DNA of 44,210 nucleotides from Microbacteriaceae bacterium (GCA_030841285.1 JAVECW010000129.1:1-44210); one strand, 5' to 3'; shown: positions 23,596 to 33,081, counted from the stretch's first letter. A program made the numbers and translations. The notes: generated by a model not told the origin, from the letters alone.

Positions 23596-26500
23596 TCATC
23601 CAAGATCGCTGCTCCGATAGTCGTGGGTGTACACGCTCGCGCCGTTGGCGATGACGGTCACCGTGAGGGTTCCGCTCATCTGGCCGGTTGCCAGCGAGCA
23701 CGTCGCGGTCTGGCCGGATGCGGGCATATCGTGCTGTGTCGCGCCTCCGTCACAGGTGTATTTCACTGAGACGTACGCACCGCTCGGCCATCCCGTCCAG
23801 CTGAACTCTCCGGTCGACGCATCCGCCGGGCTCGGTCCGAACCGCGCGCCGCTCAGCACCGTGCTGACGGGGACCCCCGGGCTCTTGGCCGCCGACCAGT
23901 CGCTGCGCAGGGCGACTCCACCCGGATACGTGGCGACGGTGCGCAACTGCACGGATGCCGGCTGCCCATAGCTCTGGGGCCCGCCCGCCAGGACGCCCCC
24001 GGCCGGCACCGGAGCCGGAGCCGTCGTGAACGCACCGACGAACTGGTACTCGTAGCTCAGGGCGGCACCTCCTGGATTCGCCGGTGGCGTCACGCTCGTC
24101 AACACAGCGTCAAAGTACCCCGCGCCCGCGCCTCCGCCCGGCACGCTCGCCGAGAAGTCCGATGGTGGTGCGGGCTTCGAGCGCGGCGTCGCGGTCGCCA
24201 CGGCACTTGCTGTGCAGCCCTGGCCGTTGTACGCGTACACGAGGAAGCTGTAGTTCGTGTTGGGGCTGAGCCCCGTGAACGTGACGCTCGTCGTCCCGCC
24301 GGTAACCTTCTTGAAGGTGCTGCTCTCCGGGTCCACCGAGAGCGTCGGGTTGCCGTCCTCGACGCCTGACACGGTGCAGGACGGCGCCGACCCGCCCTGG
24401 TAGACCGCGGCGTAATAGTACGAGATGGCCTTGCCGTTGTCGGAGAAGACGCCGGGCCAGCTGAGCGTCGCGCTCTGTCCAGAGTCGAGGTCCGGCACCG
24501 CCGACGGGGCTGATGCTGAAGCGATCGGCGGCCCGGAAGGGATGCCAGAGCCCCTGGCCTGGTTCCACATCGTGCGACCACCATAGAAGTCGTTGCGCGA
24601 TGCGACCGAGAACGGGATGCTCCCGCCATTGCCGATGCTGGGATCCGTGAGGTTGAGAACATACGGTGTGCCGACGGCGTCGCTGCGCGGCACCGTCAAC
24701 GGCTTCGAAACGCCGCCGACCGTCACGAGGTATGAGCTGATCGGGCTTGCGCCGGATGCGTCAGCCGGCTTCGACCAGGTGACCCGAAGGCCACCGTCGA
24801 GTGGCGTAGCCGCGAGGTTCGCCGGAGCGGTCGGCACGATGTTGGACCACGCGGCATCCGTGTAGCTCACCGGATCGGACAAGCCGAGCGCGTTGCGCGC
24901 GGCGACCGCAATATGCACCGCGTTCTCCGGGCCGTTGCCAGGGGTCTGCACCGTGCAGGTGGTCGTCTGGCACGACGTCGTGCCTACGACCTGGCCGTTG
25001 TCCGCGCGCGTCACGGTCAGCTCGAAGCTCGTGATCGGGGAGTTGTTGAACGAGCCAGGGATCCAGCTCAGCGTGAGGGAGCGATCGCCGATTCCGGTGA
25101 CCTGAACGTTGGAGACAGGAGCAGGGCGATCCTGCACGGAGATCCGCACGGTGCCCCAGGCGTTGCGATCGGGATCCCCCGTCGCGTCGGCAACCTCGTA
25201 TTGCAGGTTCGTATCCACCGCCGCGGCGTCCGGGGCCACCGTGACCGAGAGCTTGCTGTTGTCGGCGTTCGGCGTGATCGACACCCCGGCCGGCAGGTTC
25301 GTGTTGTCGAGCCCTCGAACGGCGATCACTCGCAGGGGCACGTCGGGGAAGGGGTTCGTCGCCCGGTCGTTGGCGAGCACGTCGACAACGGTGGTCGTCC
25401 CGCGCGGCGCGATCGCCGCATCCGCTTGAGGATTGGCGATCGGGCGCGTCGACGGGACCACGTTGAGGTCGATTCGTCCGGCCTGACCTGGGTTGACCGC
25501 ATCCTCGACCCCGATCGAGATCGACGGATGCGCCCCCTTGGCCGTCTTCTCGCTCACTGCGATCGTGAGCTTCTGGCCGGACAGGCTCAGGCTGACGCCC
25601 GTCGGCTCCGGACCCTGCACCGTGTACGTGAGTTCGCTCTGGTCCTTCGCATACGGGTAGCTCGTGAGCTTGACCAGGTCGATGGTCTTCTGCTGGCCCG
25701 GCTCGAAGTCGATGAGCGCTCCGGTGAAGACGGGCGGCTGGTTCGCCCGCGCGGTGACCGTGATCGGCAGCACGATCGTGGCAACGCGACCCTGGGGATC
25801 TGTCGCCGACGTGCCGTCGGTCACCTGGAACGCGATGGATGCCGTGCCGAAGTACCGCGCAGCACTCGTGAACTCGAGCGTGTCACCGTTGACGACCAGG
25901 TCGGCTCCGTTGGAATGCGTCGCGCGCACGGTCGACGCGTCGGTGAGCCGCACCTGCTTGCCGCCGACGGCCACGACGTAGTCGTTCAGGTGGATCCGCA
26001 GGGTGCCCTCGCTCGGCACGGTCAGCCGTGGCACGCCGCGCTTGAGCTGCGGGAGCGCGTCGTCGTAACCCGGCACGCGGATGAATGCGAATGAAGCGAC
26101 GTTCCGATCATCGGGGTGCGCGACCTCGAACGGGATGATCTGGCTCTTCGCGCCGATCGTGACCCGCACGCGCTTGTTCGCCGTCACCTGGGCCTTGTCG
26201 GAGTACCCGGGGAGTACGGACAGCGTGAGCGATGAGACGGGGCCGTCGGCGAAGAACACGTTCGCGAGAACGTTGACGTCGACGGTCTGCTTGCCGAGGA
26301 TGTCGGAGAGACCAAGCACCGTGTCGCTCGTGACGGGCCGCGCGAGCGGCGCATCCTTGCTCACGGCCACGCGGATGAAGCTCTGGCTCGACCCGCCCCT
26401 GACGTTCTGGATCGTGTACAGGAAGCTGTATGTGCCCTCCTTGGCCGGTGCCGTGACCTTCACGATGTTGCCCTGGCGCACGGCCGTGGCGTTGCCGTCG

Positions 26501-29500
26501 AGTGGCACGATTCCGGTCACGCTCAGCGCACTCCCGTCTGGGTCTGAGTCGTTGGCGAGCACCTGGACCGACACGGTCTTGCCAGGGCGGACCGTCACGT
26601 CATCCTCGACCGCGACGGGGTTGCGTGCACCATCGGTCCGGCTCGCTATGCCCACCCTGACGGTTCCGATCGCGCGCGCACCGAGGGCGTCGACGACCGC
26701 GTAGCTGAACGTGTCGGTGCCCGCCGAGTATTCCCCGGCCTGGTAATCCATCCAATCGCTTCCGACTGCGAGGACCGCCCCCTTGCTCGGGTTGGTCTCC
26801 TGCCCGAGCAGTTGCACGGAATCGCCGTCGGGGTCGACGCCCGCCAGCGGGATCGGGATGCGGACGGTGTCGCCGGCCAGGACCCGTGCCGTCACCGTCT
26901 TGGGGACCGGAGGGTTGTTGGTCGCGGCGTCGAGCTCACGCACCGAGATCTTCACCTCGGCGGTCGCCCATTGACCGTCCGCGCCCGTCACTCGATAGGC
27001 GGCGGTGAAATTGCCCGGCTTGGATGGCGCGAGGTAGCGCAGGACATCGCCGGAGACGAAGAGCAGGCCGGCGCCACCGGGGAGCGAGGTGGCCAGCGTC
27101 GGGTCGAGTGTGAGCGTCTCGCCATCCGGCTGTTGGTCGTTGGCCAGGACGGGAATGTCGGTCGTGTCGCCCACCCGCACCGAGATCGTGTCCGGATTCG
27201 CGACGGGCGGCTGGTGCACGGTCAGGGCGGGCAGCTGGACGACAGTGACTGTGCCCTCGGTCTCTGCGAGGCCGTTGCTGATGCGGTAGTGGAAGTCGAC
27301 GGGTGCGTCGAGCGGCCGGTTGAGTGTCACGCGCAGGATCCTCTGCCCGAGGATCTCGACGCGGATGCCCGTCGCCGCGAGCGGCTGCGTGACACCGGTG
27401 ATCACCAGCACACCGCCGGACGGGTCGACGTCGGTAGCGAGTACGTCGACCTGTTGTGTCGTCTGCTCGCGGATGAACGCCGTATGCGGCACGGCGATGG
27501 GCTGCGTCCTCGCTTCGGGAGGAGCGAGCACGTCGATGCGCACCGTGCCCGTGGTCGTGAGCGTCCCGTCGGTCACCGCGTACTCGATATTGTGCGTGCC
27601 GACCTGGTCGCTCAGGAACCGGAAGGAGCCGCCCTGGTAGTCGGCCGAAATCGTCGCATCGGGTTTCGCCGGCACGTTGCCGAGCCGGAGCGTACCCGTG
27701 CCGCCGCGCGTGTGCGTGAGTGGCGTGACGGTCACCTCGTGGCTCTGGTACGCGAGCACGACAAACGGCTCCGCGATGATCGGCACGCTCCCCGGAGGCT
27801 TCACCGTCACGGCGAGCGAGCCGGTACCCTCCGCCCGCGAATCGGACACCACGAGGCCGACGTCCTTGAGGTCTCCGCCCACTCCCTTGTCGGAGTACAC
27901 GACAGCACCCTGCGCGGTGAAGCTGACGGCATCCGGCCCCTGCACGGTTGCGCCGGCCAGGAAGAACGGGTCTCCGTCCGGGTCGTACCAGTCGCCGAGC
28001 ACCTGGGTCGTGACGCGCCCCCCGGCCTGCACGATCGCCTTGGTTGCGCGCGCCTGCACGGGCGGAGAGTTCTCGGTGGGCAACCGCACCGTCACGGTGA
28101 CCTTCGCTGTCGCGCTGCCCCCGTGTCCGTCCGAGATGGTGTAGTCGAAGCTCAGCGTGCCGCTGGCCGTATCCGGCAGCGTGATCTGCAGCTGTTGGTT
28201 GTTGTTCACCAGGTCGACCCGCCCGGCCGACGCAGGAATCCCCCCGAAGGAGTCGACGACGAGCACGTCACCGTTCGGGTCGTAGTCGTTCAGCAGCACG
28301 GGGAGCGTCGTCACGCGGCCGGGCCGCGCTCCGAACTGGTCATCGACGGCAACGGGGGGCAGCTGGCTCTTCTCGTACTGGGGTGGGGTGTCCTGCTTGT
28401 TCTGCGCGACCTGTTGCTGATTGGTCTTCTTGGTGACCAGCTCGTCCCAGTTGTTGATGGCTGCGTTTCCGCGCTGCACGGCCCAGGTCGCACCGGACTT
28501 CGTGTCATTCGCCACCACGCGCTGGCCGTTGATCCTGAGCGCCAGCTCGGCGCCGCTCGGCATACCGGCAAGCGTGCCACGCTGGCCAGCGGGTGCTCCC
28601 CCGCAGTCGCTCCAGGTCGTTCCGTCTGCCCAAGCGGCGTACACGCAGCCCTGCACGAGGGCGGGGGCCGCGGCCCGGCCGAGGTCCGACGAGAGGAACG
28701 TGCGTGGGCTGCCCCCGGCCACCGGCACGCCGATCAGGCCCGTCGACGAAGCGATGTAAACCGTGTCGCCCGTTGTGCTCGGCTGCTCCAGGACCGGATT
28801 CGTTGCGCCTGCCAGCTCGGCGCTGAGATCGACGGCACCGCTCGGCAGGTACAGTTTCTTCGCATCGGGGTCGAGCAGTGCCCAATGCCCGGCGATCGTG
28901 GTCATGCTGTCGTTCGTGCCGTTACCGGTCGCAGCAACCTTGACCGTCGTGCTGACGCCTCCGCCGCTTGTGCTGTCGATGCGGTGGATGACTCCCGTGT
29001 CCGGCAGGAACGTGAACAGGGTCCCGCTGGGATCCATGGTCGTGATCGCGCGCCCGCCGAGGTCGATCGTCGGCCCCGAGCTCGCGTCGAAGGAGGGCAA
29101 CTGGGCAAAAGGCATGAGCCAGACCTGACCGGTCACGGCCGAAGAGATCGCCACGCGGCTACCCGCGAGCTGGACGCTCGGCTGGCGGGCCGGCAGCGGC
29201 ACGGTCTTTCCAGCCTCGCCCGTCGCGGGGTCGACGACGCCGACCGTATTATTGCCGAGGTCGACCATCAGGACATTGCTGCCGTCCTGCACGACGTTCA
29301 CGGCATGGCCGGCAGAAGGCACGACCGAGTTGAGCTGGAGGATCTCGGTATTCGCGCGCCCGAGAAGCTGTCTGGTCTGACTGGCGACCCACACGGCCGC
29401 GTCGCCCAGGTTCATCTGCTGCGCCGGGTACCCGCCAGAGACGATGGCGGCCGTGGTGACGAGCGCAACGATGACGGAGCCGCTCGTCGCCGTGGCGACG

Positions 29501-29535
29501 AGCGACTTATGGGAAGCGAGCCACTTCCGGATCAT
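23596..29535 (-). CDS. giant Ig-like/fibronectin type III surface protein (1979 aa)
   Basis: This is a very large single-pass surface protein. A basic start and one transmembrane helix (about residues 10-32) give a signal-anchor topology with the rest outside. Residues about 40-370 look like a beta-propeller-type region (repeated short GxxVxVxDxxTG strands). About eleven cadherin/Big-type Ig-like domains follow, many opening with PPVA-DD and carrying VLANDxDPDG (for example PVLLNDYDPNGDVLVV and PVLANDQQPDGETLTL). Then come about four FN3 domains (LTLSWIPGSFNNSPITSFEL, LRVTWSKPADASGASPISSY) and a terminal Cys-containing Ig-like domain. No LPxTG sortase signal is present. The ATG at 29535 overlaps the kinase stop (ATGA), so the kinase and this protein are co-translated. 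It matches the fn3 gene of the bifidobacterial PFNA cluster in position and type. Adhesion or cell-cell contact is inferred. Confidence 0.93.
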   Translation of the reverse strand: MIRKWLASHKSLVATATSGSVIVALVTTAAIVSGGYPAQQMNLGDAAVWVASQTRQLLGRANTEILQLNSVVPSAGHAVNVVQDGSNVLMVDLGNNTVGVVDPATGEAGKTVPLPARQPSVQLAGSRVAISSAVTGQVWLMPFAQLPSFDASSGPTIDLGGRAITTMDPSGTLFTFLPDTGVIHRIDSTSGGGVSTTVKVAATGNGTNDSMTTIAGHWALLDPDAKKLYLPSGAVDLSAELAGATNPVLEQPSTTGDTVYIASSTGLIGVPVAGGSPRTFLSSDLGRAAAPALVQGCVYAAWADGTTWSDCGGAPAGQRGTLAGMPSGAELALRINGQRVVANDTKSGATWAVQRGNAAINNWDELVTKKTNQQQVAQNKQDTPPQYEKSQLPPVAVDDQFGARPGRVTTLPVLLNDYDPNGDVLVVDSFGGIPASAGRVDLVNNNQQLQITLPDTASGTLSFDYTISDGHGGSATAKVTVTVRLPTENSPPVQARATKAIVQAGGRVTTQVLGDWYDPDGDPFFLAGATVQGPDAVSFTAQGAVVYSDKGVGGDLKDVGLVVSDSRAEGTGSLAVTVKPPGSVPIIAEPFVVLAYQSHEVTVTPLTHTRGGTGTLRLGNVPAKPDATISADYQGGSFRFLSDQVGTHNIEYAVTDGTLTTTGTVRIDVLAPPEARTQPIAVPHTAFIREQTTQQVDVLATDVDPSGGVLVITGVTQPLAATGIRVEILGQRILRVTLNRPLDAPVDFHYRISNGLAETEGTVTVVQLPALTVHQPPVANPDTISVRVGDTTDIPVLANDQQPDGETLTLDPTLATSLPGGAGLLFVSGDVLRYLAPSKPGNFTAAYRVTGADGQWATAEVKISVRELDAATNNPPVPKTVTARVLAGDTVRIPIPLAGVDPDGDSVQLLGQETNPSKGAVLAVGSDWMDYQAGEYSAGTDTFSYAVVDALGARAIGTVRVGIASRTDGARNPVAVEDDVTVRPGKTVSVQVLANDSDPDGSALSVTGIVPLDGNATAVRQGNIVKVTAPAKEGTYSFLYTIQNVRGGSSQSFIRVAVSKDAPLARPVTSDTVLGLSDILGKQTVDVNVLANVFFADGPVSSLTLSVLPGYSDKAQVTANKRVRVTIGAKSQIIPFEVAHPDDRNVASFAFIRVPGYDDALPQLKRGVPRLTVPSEGTLRIHLNDYVVAVGGKQVRLTDASTVRATHSNGADLVVNGDTLEFTSAARYFGTASIAFQVTDGTSATDPQGRVATIVLPITVTARANQPPVFTGALIDFEPGQQKTIDLVKLTSYPYAKDQSELTYTVQGPEPTGVSLSLSGQKLTIAVSEKTAKGAHPSISIGVEDAVNPGQAGRIDLNVVPSTRPIANPQADAAIAPRGTTTVVDVLANDRATNPFPDVPLRVIAVRGLDNTNLPAGVSITPNADNSKLSVTVAPDAAAVDTNLQYEVADATGDPDRNAWGTVRISVQDRPAPVSNVQVTGIGDRSLTLSWIPGSFNNSPITSFELTVTRADNGQVVGTTSCQTTTCTVQTPGNGPENAVHIAVAARNALGLSDPVSYTDAAWSNIVPTAPANLAATPLDGGLRVTWSKPADASGASPISSYLVTVGGVSKPLTVPRSDAVGTPYVLNLTDPSIGNGGSIPFSVASRNDFYGGRTMWNQARGSGIPSGPPIASASAPSAVPDLDSGQSATLSWPGVFSDNGKAISYYYAAVYQGGSAPSCTVSGVEDGNPTLSVDPESSTFKKVTGGTTSVTFTGLSPNTNYSFLVYAYNGQGCTASAVATATPRSKPAPPSDFSASVPGGGAGAGYFDAVLTSVTPPANPGGAALSYEYQFVGAFTTAPAPVPAGGVLAGGPQSYGQPASVQLRTVATYPGGVALRSDWSAAKSPGVPVSTVLSGARFGPSPADASTGEFSWTGWPSGAYVSVKYTCDGGATQHDMPASGQTATCSLATGQMSGTLTVTVIANGASVYTHDYRSSDLG

Positions 29536-30959
29536 GTCCCGCTTGCCGAGTCGACGCACTTCGGGGTGCTGGGCTGCCCGGTCTTGCCGTCACGATTGAC
29601 GGTCACCGTGATGCAGACCCTGCCGGCCGTACCGAGGTCGACGCGGAACTCGGTGCCGCGCTGGATGCTGGGCGGCGCGGTTCCCACGCTCACCTGGTAC
29701 GCATCCTGGGCTTGGAGACCGGGGTCGTTCCAGGAGAAGATGACGGTGCCGCTGTCGACTCTGCCGGAAACGTTACGCACAGTGGGGATCTCCCCGTTCG
29801 CCGCAACCCGCACGAGCACGAACGCAGCCGTCGATCCGAGCAGCACGACGAGCACCGAGCATGCGACGAGCGACCAGACGAGTGCCTTGGTCCATCGACC
29901 GGGTGCCTCCGGCTCCCTGCTCGCGCCGCTTCCCGCACTCTGCCGCGGGAGCGTGCCGGGTGGCGTGCGCGTCGCGATGACGCCCGCTGGAACCTTCCGC
30001 TTTCGCCTGCCTCCGGAGGGGTCGACGCTGACCACGCCCTTGATGCGCGTGCGATCGTCCGGATTTGCAGACGTTGCGAGCGCCCAATCGTCCACGGCGA
30101 CTTCGATGGGCGTCTGCACAAGACCGAGCTCAGTCTCGACCGACTGCAGCTCGCGAATGAGCTCCAGCACGTTGCGCTGTCGTGCCTCTGGTTTCCTCGA
30201 CATGGTACGACTGAGGATCGCCTCAAGCCTGTGCGGCAGGTCTTCACGCCCGATCGGCTGCGGCTTCGACTTCGTGATCCGCGCAATGAGGTCGGCCGGG
30301 GTATTGTCCTTGCCCGAAACCTCGAACGGCGACCGCCCGGCCAGCAGGGAGTAAATGGTTGCACCCAGCGCCCAGACCTCGCTCGCAACCGTGCCGGACG
30401 TCTCATCGAGGAGGACCTCGGGGGCAGACCACGGGATCGACAGGCCGACCGCCTCACTCGACTCCGCCTCACCCAGGGTCGCCGCAATACCGAAATCGCT
30501 GAGAACGGGGTGTCCGTACGCCGTGGTGAGGATATTCGATGGCTTGATGTCCCGGTGCAGGACCCCCGACCGATGCGCCGTCTCGACGGCGCTCGCGATC
30601 CTGATCCCAATGCCAAGGACGACCGGAAGAGCGAGCGGCTCGTCGCGGTAGCGCTGGCCGATTGCGGCAGAGCAGAGTTCCATTACCAGGTATGGGCGAC
30701 CGTCGGATGACACCCCAGCCTGGTAGACCGTGAGAATCGACGGATGCGGACTCAGCTGGGCCATGAGGTTGGCCTCCGCCTGGAACATCTGGCGCACCTG
30801 GCTCGTAACGACCTCGGCCAGCATCACCTTGACCGCGACCTGGCGCCGCGGGAGGTTCTGCTCGTACAGGAAGACATCGGCAAAGCCGCCGGATCCGAGG
30901 ATCCGAACATACGAGAAACCGGGAAGGTTCGGCGGTTGAGATGGCAAACGTCTGGCCAT
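29532..30959 (-). CDS. membrane Ser/Thr protein kinase with extracellular FN3-like domain (Pkb2-like)
   Basis: This is a 475-residue Hanks-type kinase. The catalytic domain spans about residues 15-280: glycine loop LGSGGFADVFL, VAVKVM (K44), HRDIKPSN (D137), DFG (D155), SAPEV and ALGATIYSLLAGRSPF. A basic linker (GGRRKRKVPAG) precedes one membrane helix (LVACSVLVVLLGSTAAFVLV). The extracellular part of about 90 residues looks like a single FN3-type beta-sandwich (VIFSWNDPGLQAQDAYQVSV) with two Cys, not PASTA repeats. The ATG at 30959 follows GGGAGG at 4 nt; an in-frame GTG at 30998 is an alternative. A -10-like TAGAAT (31048-31043) could start a transcript for the kinase and everything downstream. 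The next gene encodes the giant FN3 protein, a plausible extracellular partner. Confidence 0.94.
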   Translation of the reverse strand: MARRLPSQPPNLPGFSYVRILGSGGFADVFLYEQNLPRRQVAVKVMLAEVVTSQVRQMFQAEANLMAQLSPHPSILTVYQAGVSSDGRPYLVMELCSAAIGQRYRDEPLALPVVLGIGIRIASAVETAHRSGVLHRDIKPSNILTTAYGHPVLSDFGIAATLGEAESSEAVGLSIPWSAPEVLLDETSGTVASEVWALGATIYSLLAGRSPFEVSGKDNTPADLIARITKSKPQPIGREDLPHRLEAILSRTMSRKPEARQRNVLELIRELQSVETELGLVQTPIEVAVDDWALATSANPDDRTRIKGVVSVDPSGGRRKRKVPAGVIATRTPPGTLPRQSAGSGASREPEAPGRWTKALVWSLVACSVLVVLLGSTAAFVLVRVAANGEIPTVRNVSGRVDSGTVIFSWNDPGLQAQDAYQVSVGTAPPSIQRGTEFRVDLGTAGRVCITVTVNRDGKTGQPSTPKCVDSASGT

Positions 30960-31079
30960 ATCGCCTCCCGCAGACTCGCTCGAAACTGTGTCGTCCACCT
31001 CACCACCGTCTGCCGATCCGGGCCAACGGCAAACGTTCCCCCATTCTAGGCAGCCAATCGCGCTGCCCGACGGGTCGTT

Positions 31080-31118
31080 CCCCGACTTGGGGGCGCTCGT
31101 CGTACCCCCAAGTCGGGG
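31080..31118 (-). terminator. strong perfect hairpin between the phosphatase and kinase genes
   Basis: Two 14-bp arms (31080-31093 and 31105-31118) are perfect reverse complements around an 11-nt loop. It lies in the 179-bp gap after the PP2C stop and before the kinase, 32 nt ahead of a -10-like TAGAAT on the minus strand. It may terminate or attenuate the FHA-PP2C transcript and separate it from the kinase operon. No T-tract follows, so a protein-binding site or mRNA processing structure is possible. Confidence 0.6.
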
Positions 31119-31138
31119 GTCGCGATACCGCCTGCGAA

Positions 31139-31975
31139 TCAGTGCCGGCGCAGGCTGCGCCGCGATCCGCCCTCGCTGTGTGAATTGCTCTCCGGCGTCT
31201 CGAGCACATCGACCACGACGACGGTTACGTTGTCGCGACCACCGTTGCCGAGCGCCGCATCCATCAGCTGCTGTGCCGCGTCGAGCGGAGAGCTGCCGTC
31301 ACCGAGGAAGTGCGAGATCCCGTGCTCCGTCAACTCCTTCGTAAGCCCGTCAGAGCACACCAGCAGGCGGGCACCCACAACGATCGGGATGAGCCAGTAG
31401 TCCGGCACCGGGTCCTCGTTGAAGCCAACGGCGCGCGTGATGACGTTGCTGTGCGGGTGCACCTCGGCCTCGGCCGGGGTGATGGCACCGGCATCCAACA
31501 GCTCCTGCACGATCGAATGATCGGTCGTGAGTTGCTGCAGGTCACCGTCCGCCAACTGGTAGACCCTCGAATCCCCGATGTTGAAGACAAGCCAGCGCGC
31601 AATACCGTCGACGAGGGCGAGCGCGATTCCCGTCACGGTCGTCCCCGTCCCGAGATCGGTCTCGCCGACGCCGCGACTCATGTCGTCGACCGCCGCGCGC
31701 AGCGCTCCGTTTATCGCGTCCTCTTCGACGAAGTCGACCGAAACCTGCTCGGCGAGCCGCGTGACGACCGCCGCACTCGCGAAATCGCCCGCCGAGTGCC
31801 CTCCCATGCCATCCGCGACGGCGAAGATGGGAGCTTTCGCCAGGAGGCTGTCCTCGTTGACTGCGCGGCGGTAGCCCTTGTCGCTGAGCGCGGCCCAGGA
31901 GAGACCCACGCGCGCGCCTCCCCCGCCTGGCACGACGACGTTGTGGCGTCTGTTGCTACGACCGATCTGGGTCAC
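31139..31975 (-). CDS. PP2C-family Ser/Thr phosphatase (PstP/PrpC-like)
   Basis: This is a metal-dependent protein phosphatase, 278 residues, expected to reverse the phosphorylation made by the adjacent kinase. All PP2C motifs are visible: RAVNEDSLL, VADGMGGHSAGDFAS, the GTGTTVTG strand, VFNIGDSRVYQL, LTTDHSIVQELL, LLVCSDGLTKEL and GGRDNVTVVVVDV, with the metal-binding aspartates intact. There is no membrane helix, unlike mycobacterial PstP, so it should be cytosolic. The C-terminal 20 residues are Ser/Arg-rich. The GTG start overlaps the upstream FHA gene stop (GTGA). It corresponds to prpC of the bifidobacterial PFNA set, though there it is described at the other end of the cluster. Confidence 0.95.
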   Translation of the reverse strand: MTQIGRSNRRHNVVVPGGGGARVGLSWAALSDKGYRRAVNEDSLLAKAPIFAVADGMGGHSAGDFASAAVVTRLAEQVSVDFVEEDAINGALRAAVDDMSRGVGETDLGTGTTVTGIALALVDGIARWLVFNIGDSRVYQLADGDLQQLTTDHSIVQELLDAGAITPAEAEVHPHSNVITRAVGFNEDPVPDYWLIPIVVGARLLVCSDGLTKELTEHGISHFLGDGSSPLDAAQQLMDAALGNGGRDNVTVVVVDVLETPESNSHSEGGSRRSLRRH

Positions 31976-33054
31976 GCGGATCCTCTCCCGGTCGAATCAG
32001 TCGGATGGACGATCATGTATCCCCCGGCAGGAATGATCTCGATGATATTACCGTCACCAATGTCAACCGTCGTACCAGGGAGGACGACACGCGACTCACC
32101 AGGGCGCAGGCGCACCCGGTCGACCCCCGGCCCGGTAACGATCGTGCCATTGGTCGAGCGAAGGTCGGTGACGACGACCGCGTCGCCCACCTGCTGGAGC
32201 TGCAGATGCGTCGAGGAGACCACCTGCGTCGGAGACTCGACCGCGACGAGCCGGGGCGACGGGCCAACCGGGATGCGCGGCGCGCTCGGCTCTCGACCGA
32301 TGAACGTCGGCGCATCGAGCGTGCGCGGAACGCCAGGGCCGACGCGGAATGCGATCCGGTCTCCCGGTGCGATCGGACGCTCCGGCGCACGCTTGCGCAG
32401 GATCGTGGCGTCATCGAACGCGGACTCGAGGTCGACGTCGTGCGCCACCCTGGGGCTCACGACGTGCGACCGGATGATGGTTGCGTCCGGGTCATCGACG
32501 AGCTCGGCGCTCGACCCCGCGCGCGATGCCGCCTCTGCTGCCGGATCGGCATGTTCAATCGGAGCGAGCGACCAGGCAAGCAGATCGCCTTCGACGACGC
32601 CCAAGGCAAGCGGAAGGCCCCCCGCCATGCCCTGCGGCACCTCCCCGGTCGGATGGTCTCCTCCGCCAATGACGACGCCTGTCACCGAGCGGAAGTCGGC
32701 CAGCACCCAGGGCTCGACGCCGGCCGCGGCAAACCTCCGGGAACCGCCAACTGAGAAGATGTCGACGCTCGCGGCGCCACGAACAACCGCGGTTGCCGTC
32801 ATCTCGTTCGATGCGTCATCGACGCTCCCGAGACTCACCACTGCGAACGATCGCACGGCAGCCTCACCGGTCAGCGGAAACGCACCAACAATCGACTCGA
32901 TCGGCGCGCGGTCGGATTCGGCAAGCCTCCACAGGGCATCCAGGACCGACTTCGTGACCTCGGGACTCACCGCAGCAACGAAGGAACGCCCGGAGACGAA
33001 GAGCCAGCGCGGACTGGCCGAGGCCTGCGCGTACCGGGTATAGCCGGGGACCAC
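31972..33054 (-). CDS. FHA domain protein with unassigned N-terminal region
   Basis: This is a 360-residue cytosolic protein. The C-terminal 90 residues form an FHA domain (TFIGREPSAP, SSTHLQLQQVGDAVVVTDL, RSTNGTIV, then PGTTVDIGDGN), which binds phosphothreonine peptides. The N-terminal 200 residues have no motif I recognise; FVSGRSFVAAVSPEVTKSVL and the Gly-rich GGLPLALGVVEGDLLAWSL suggest a compact alpha/beta domain. The GTG at 33054 follows GGGGGAA at a normal distance; TTG 33069 is an alternative. It overlaps the PP2C gene by 4 nt and begins only 27 nt after the patD stop, so read-through from patD is possible. It is likely an adaptor in the kinase/phosphatase circuit. Confidence 0.87.
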   Translation of the reverse strand: MVPGYTRYAQASASPRWLFVSGRSFVAAVSPEVTKSVLDALWRLAESDRAPIESIVGAFPLTGEAAVRSFAVVSLGSVDDASNEMTATAVVRGAASVDIFSVGGSRRFAAAGVEPWVLADFRSVTGVVIGGGDHPTGEVPQGMAGGLPLALGVVEGDLLAWSLAPIEHADPAAEAASRAGSSAELVDDPDATIIRSHVVSPRVAHDVDLESAFDDATILRKRAPERPIAPGDRIAFRVGPGVPRTLDAPTFIGREPSAPRIPVGPSPRLVAVESPTQVVSSTHLQLQQVGDAVVVTDLRSTNGTIVTGPGVDRVRLRPGESRVVLPGTTVDIGDGNIIEIIPAGGYMIVHPTDSTGRGSA

Positions 33055-33081
33055 TCGCGATTCCCCCAACCTGCCGTCCGC

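Noticed and set aside
26812-30354. 1180-codon open frame on the + strand antisense to the giant FN3 gene
   Set aside because: Arg/His/Asp-rich composition typical of antisense frames in high-GC DNA; the opposite strand encodes clear Ig/FN3 domains and kinase motifs.
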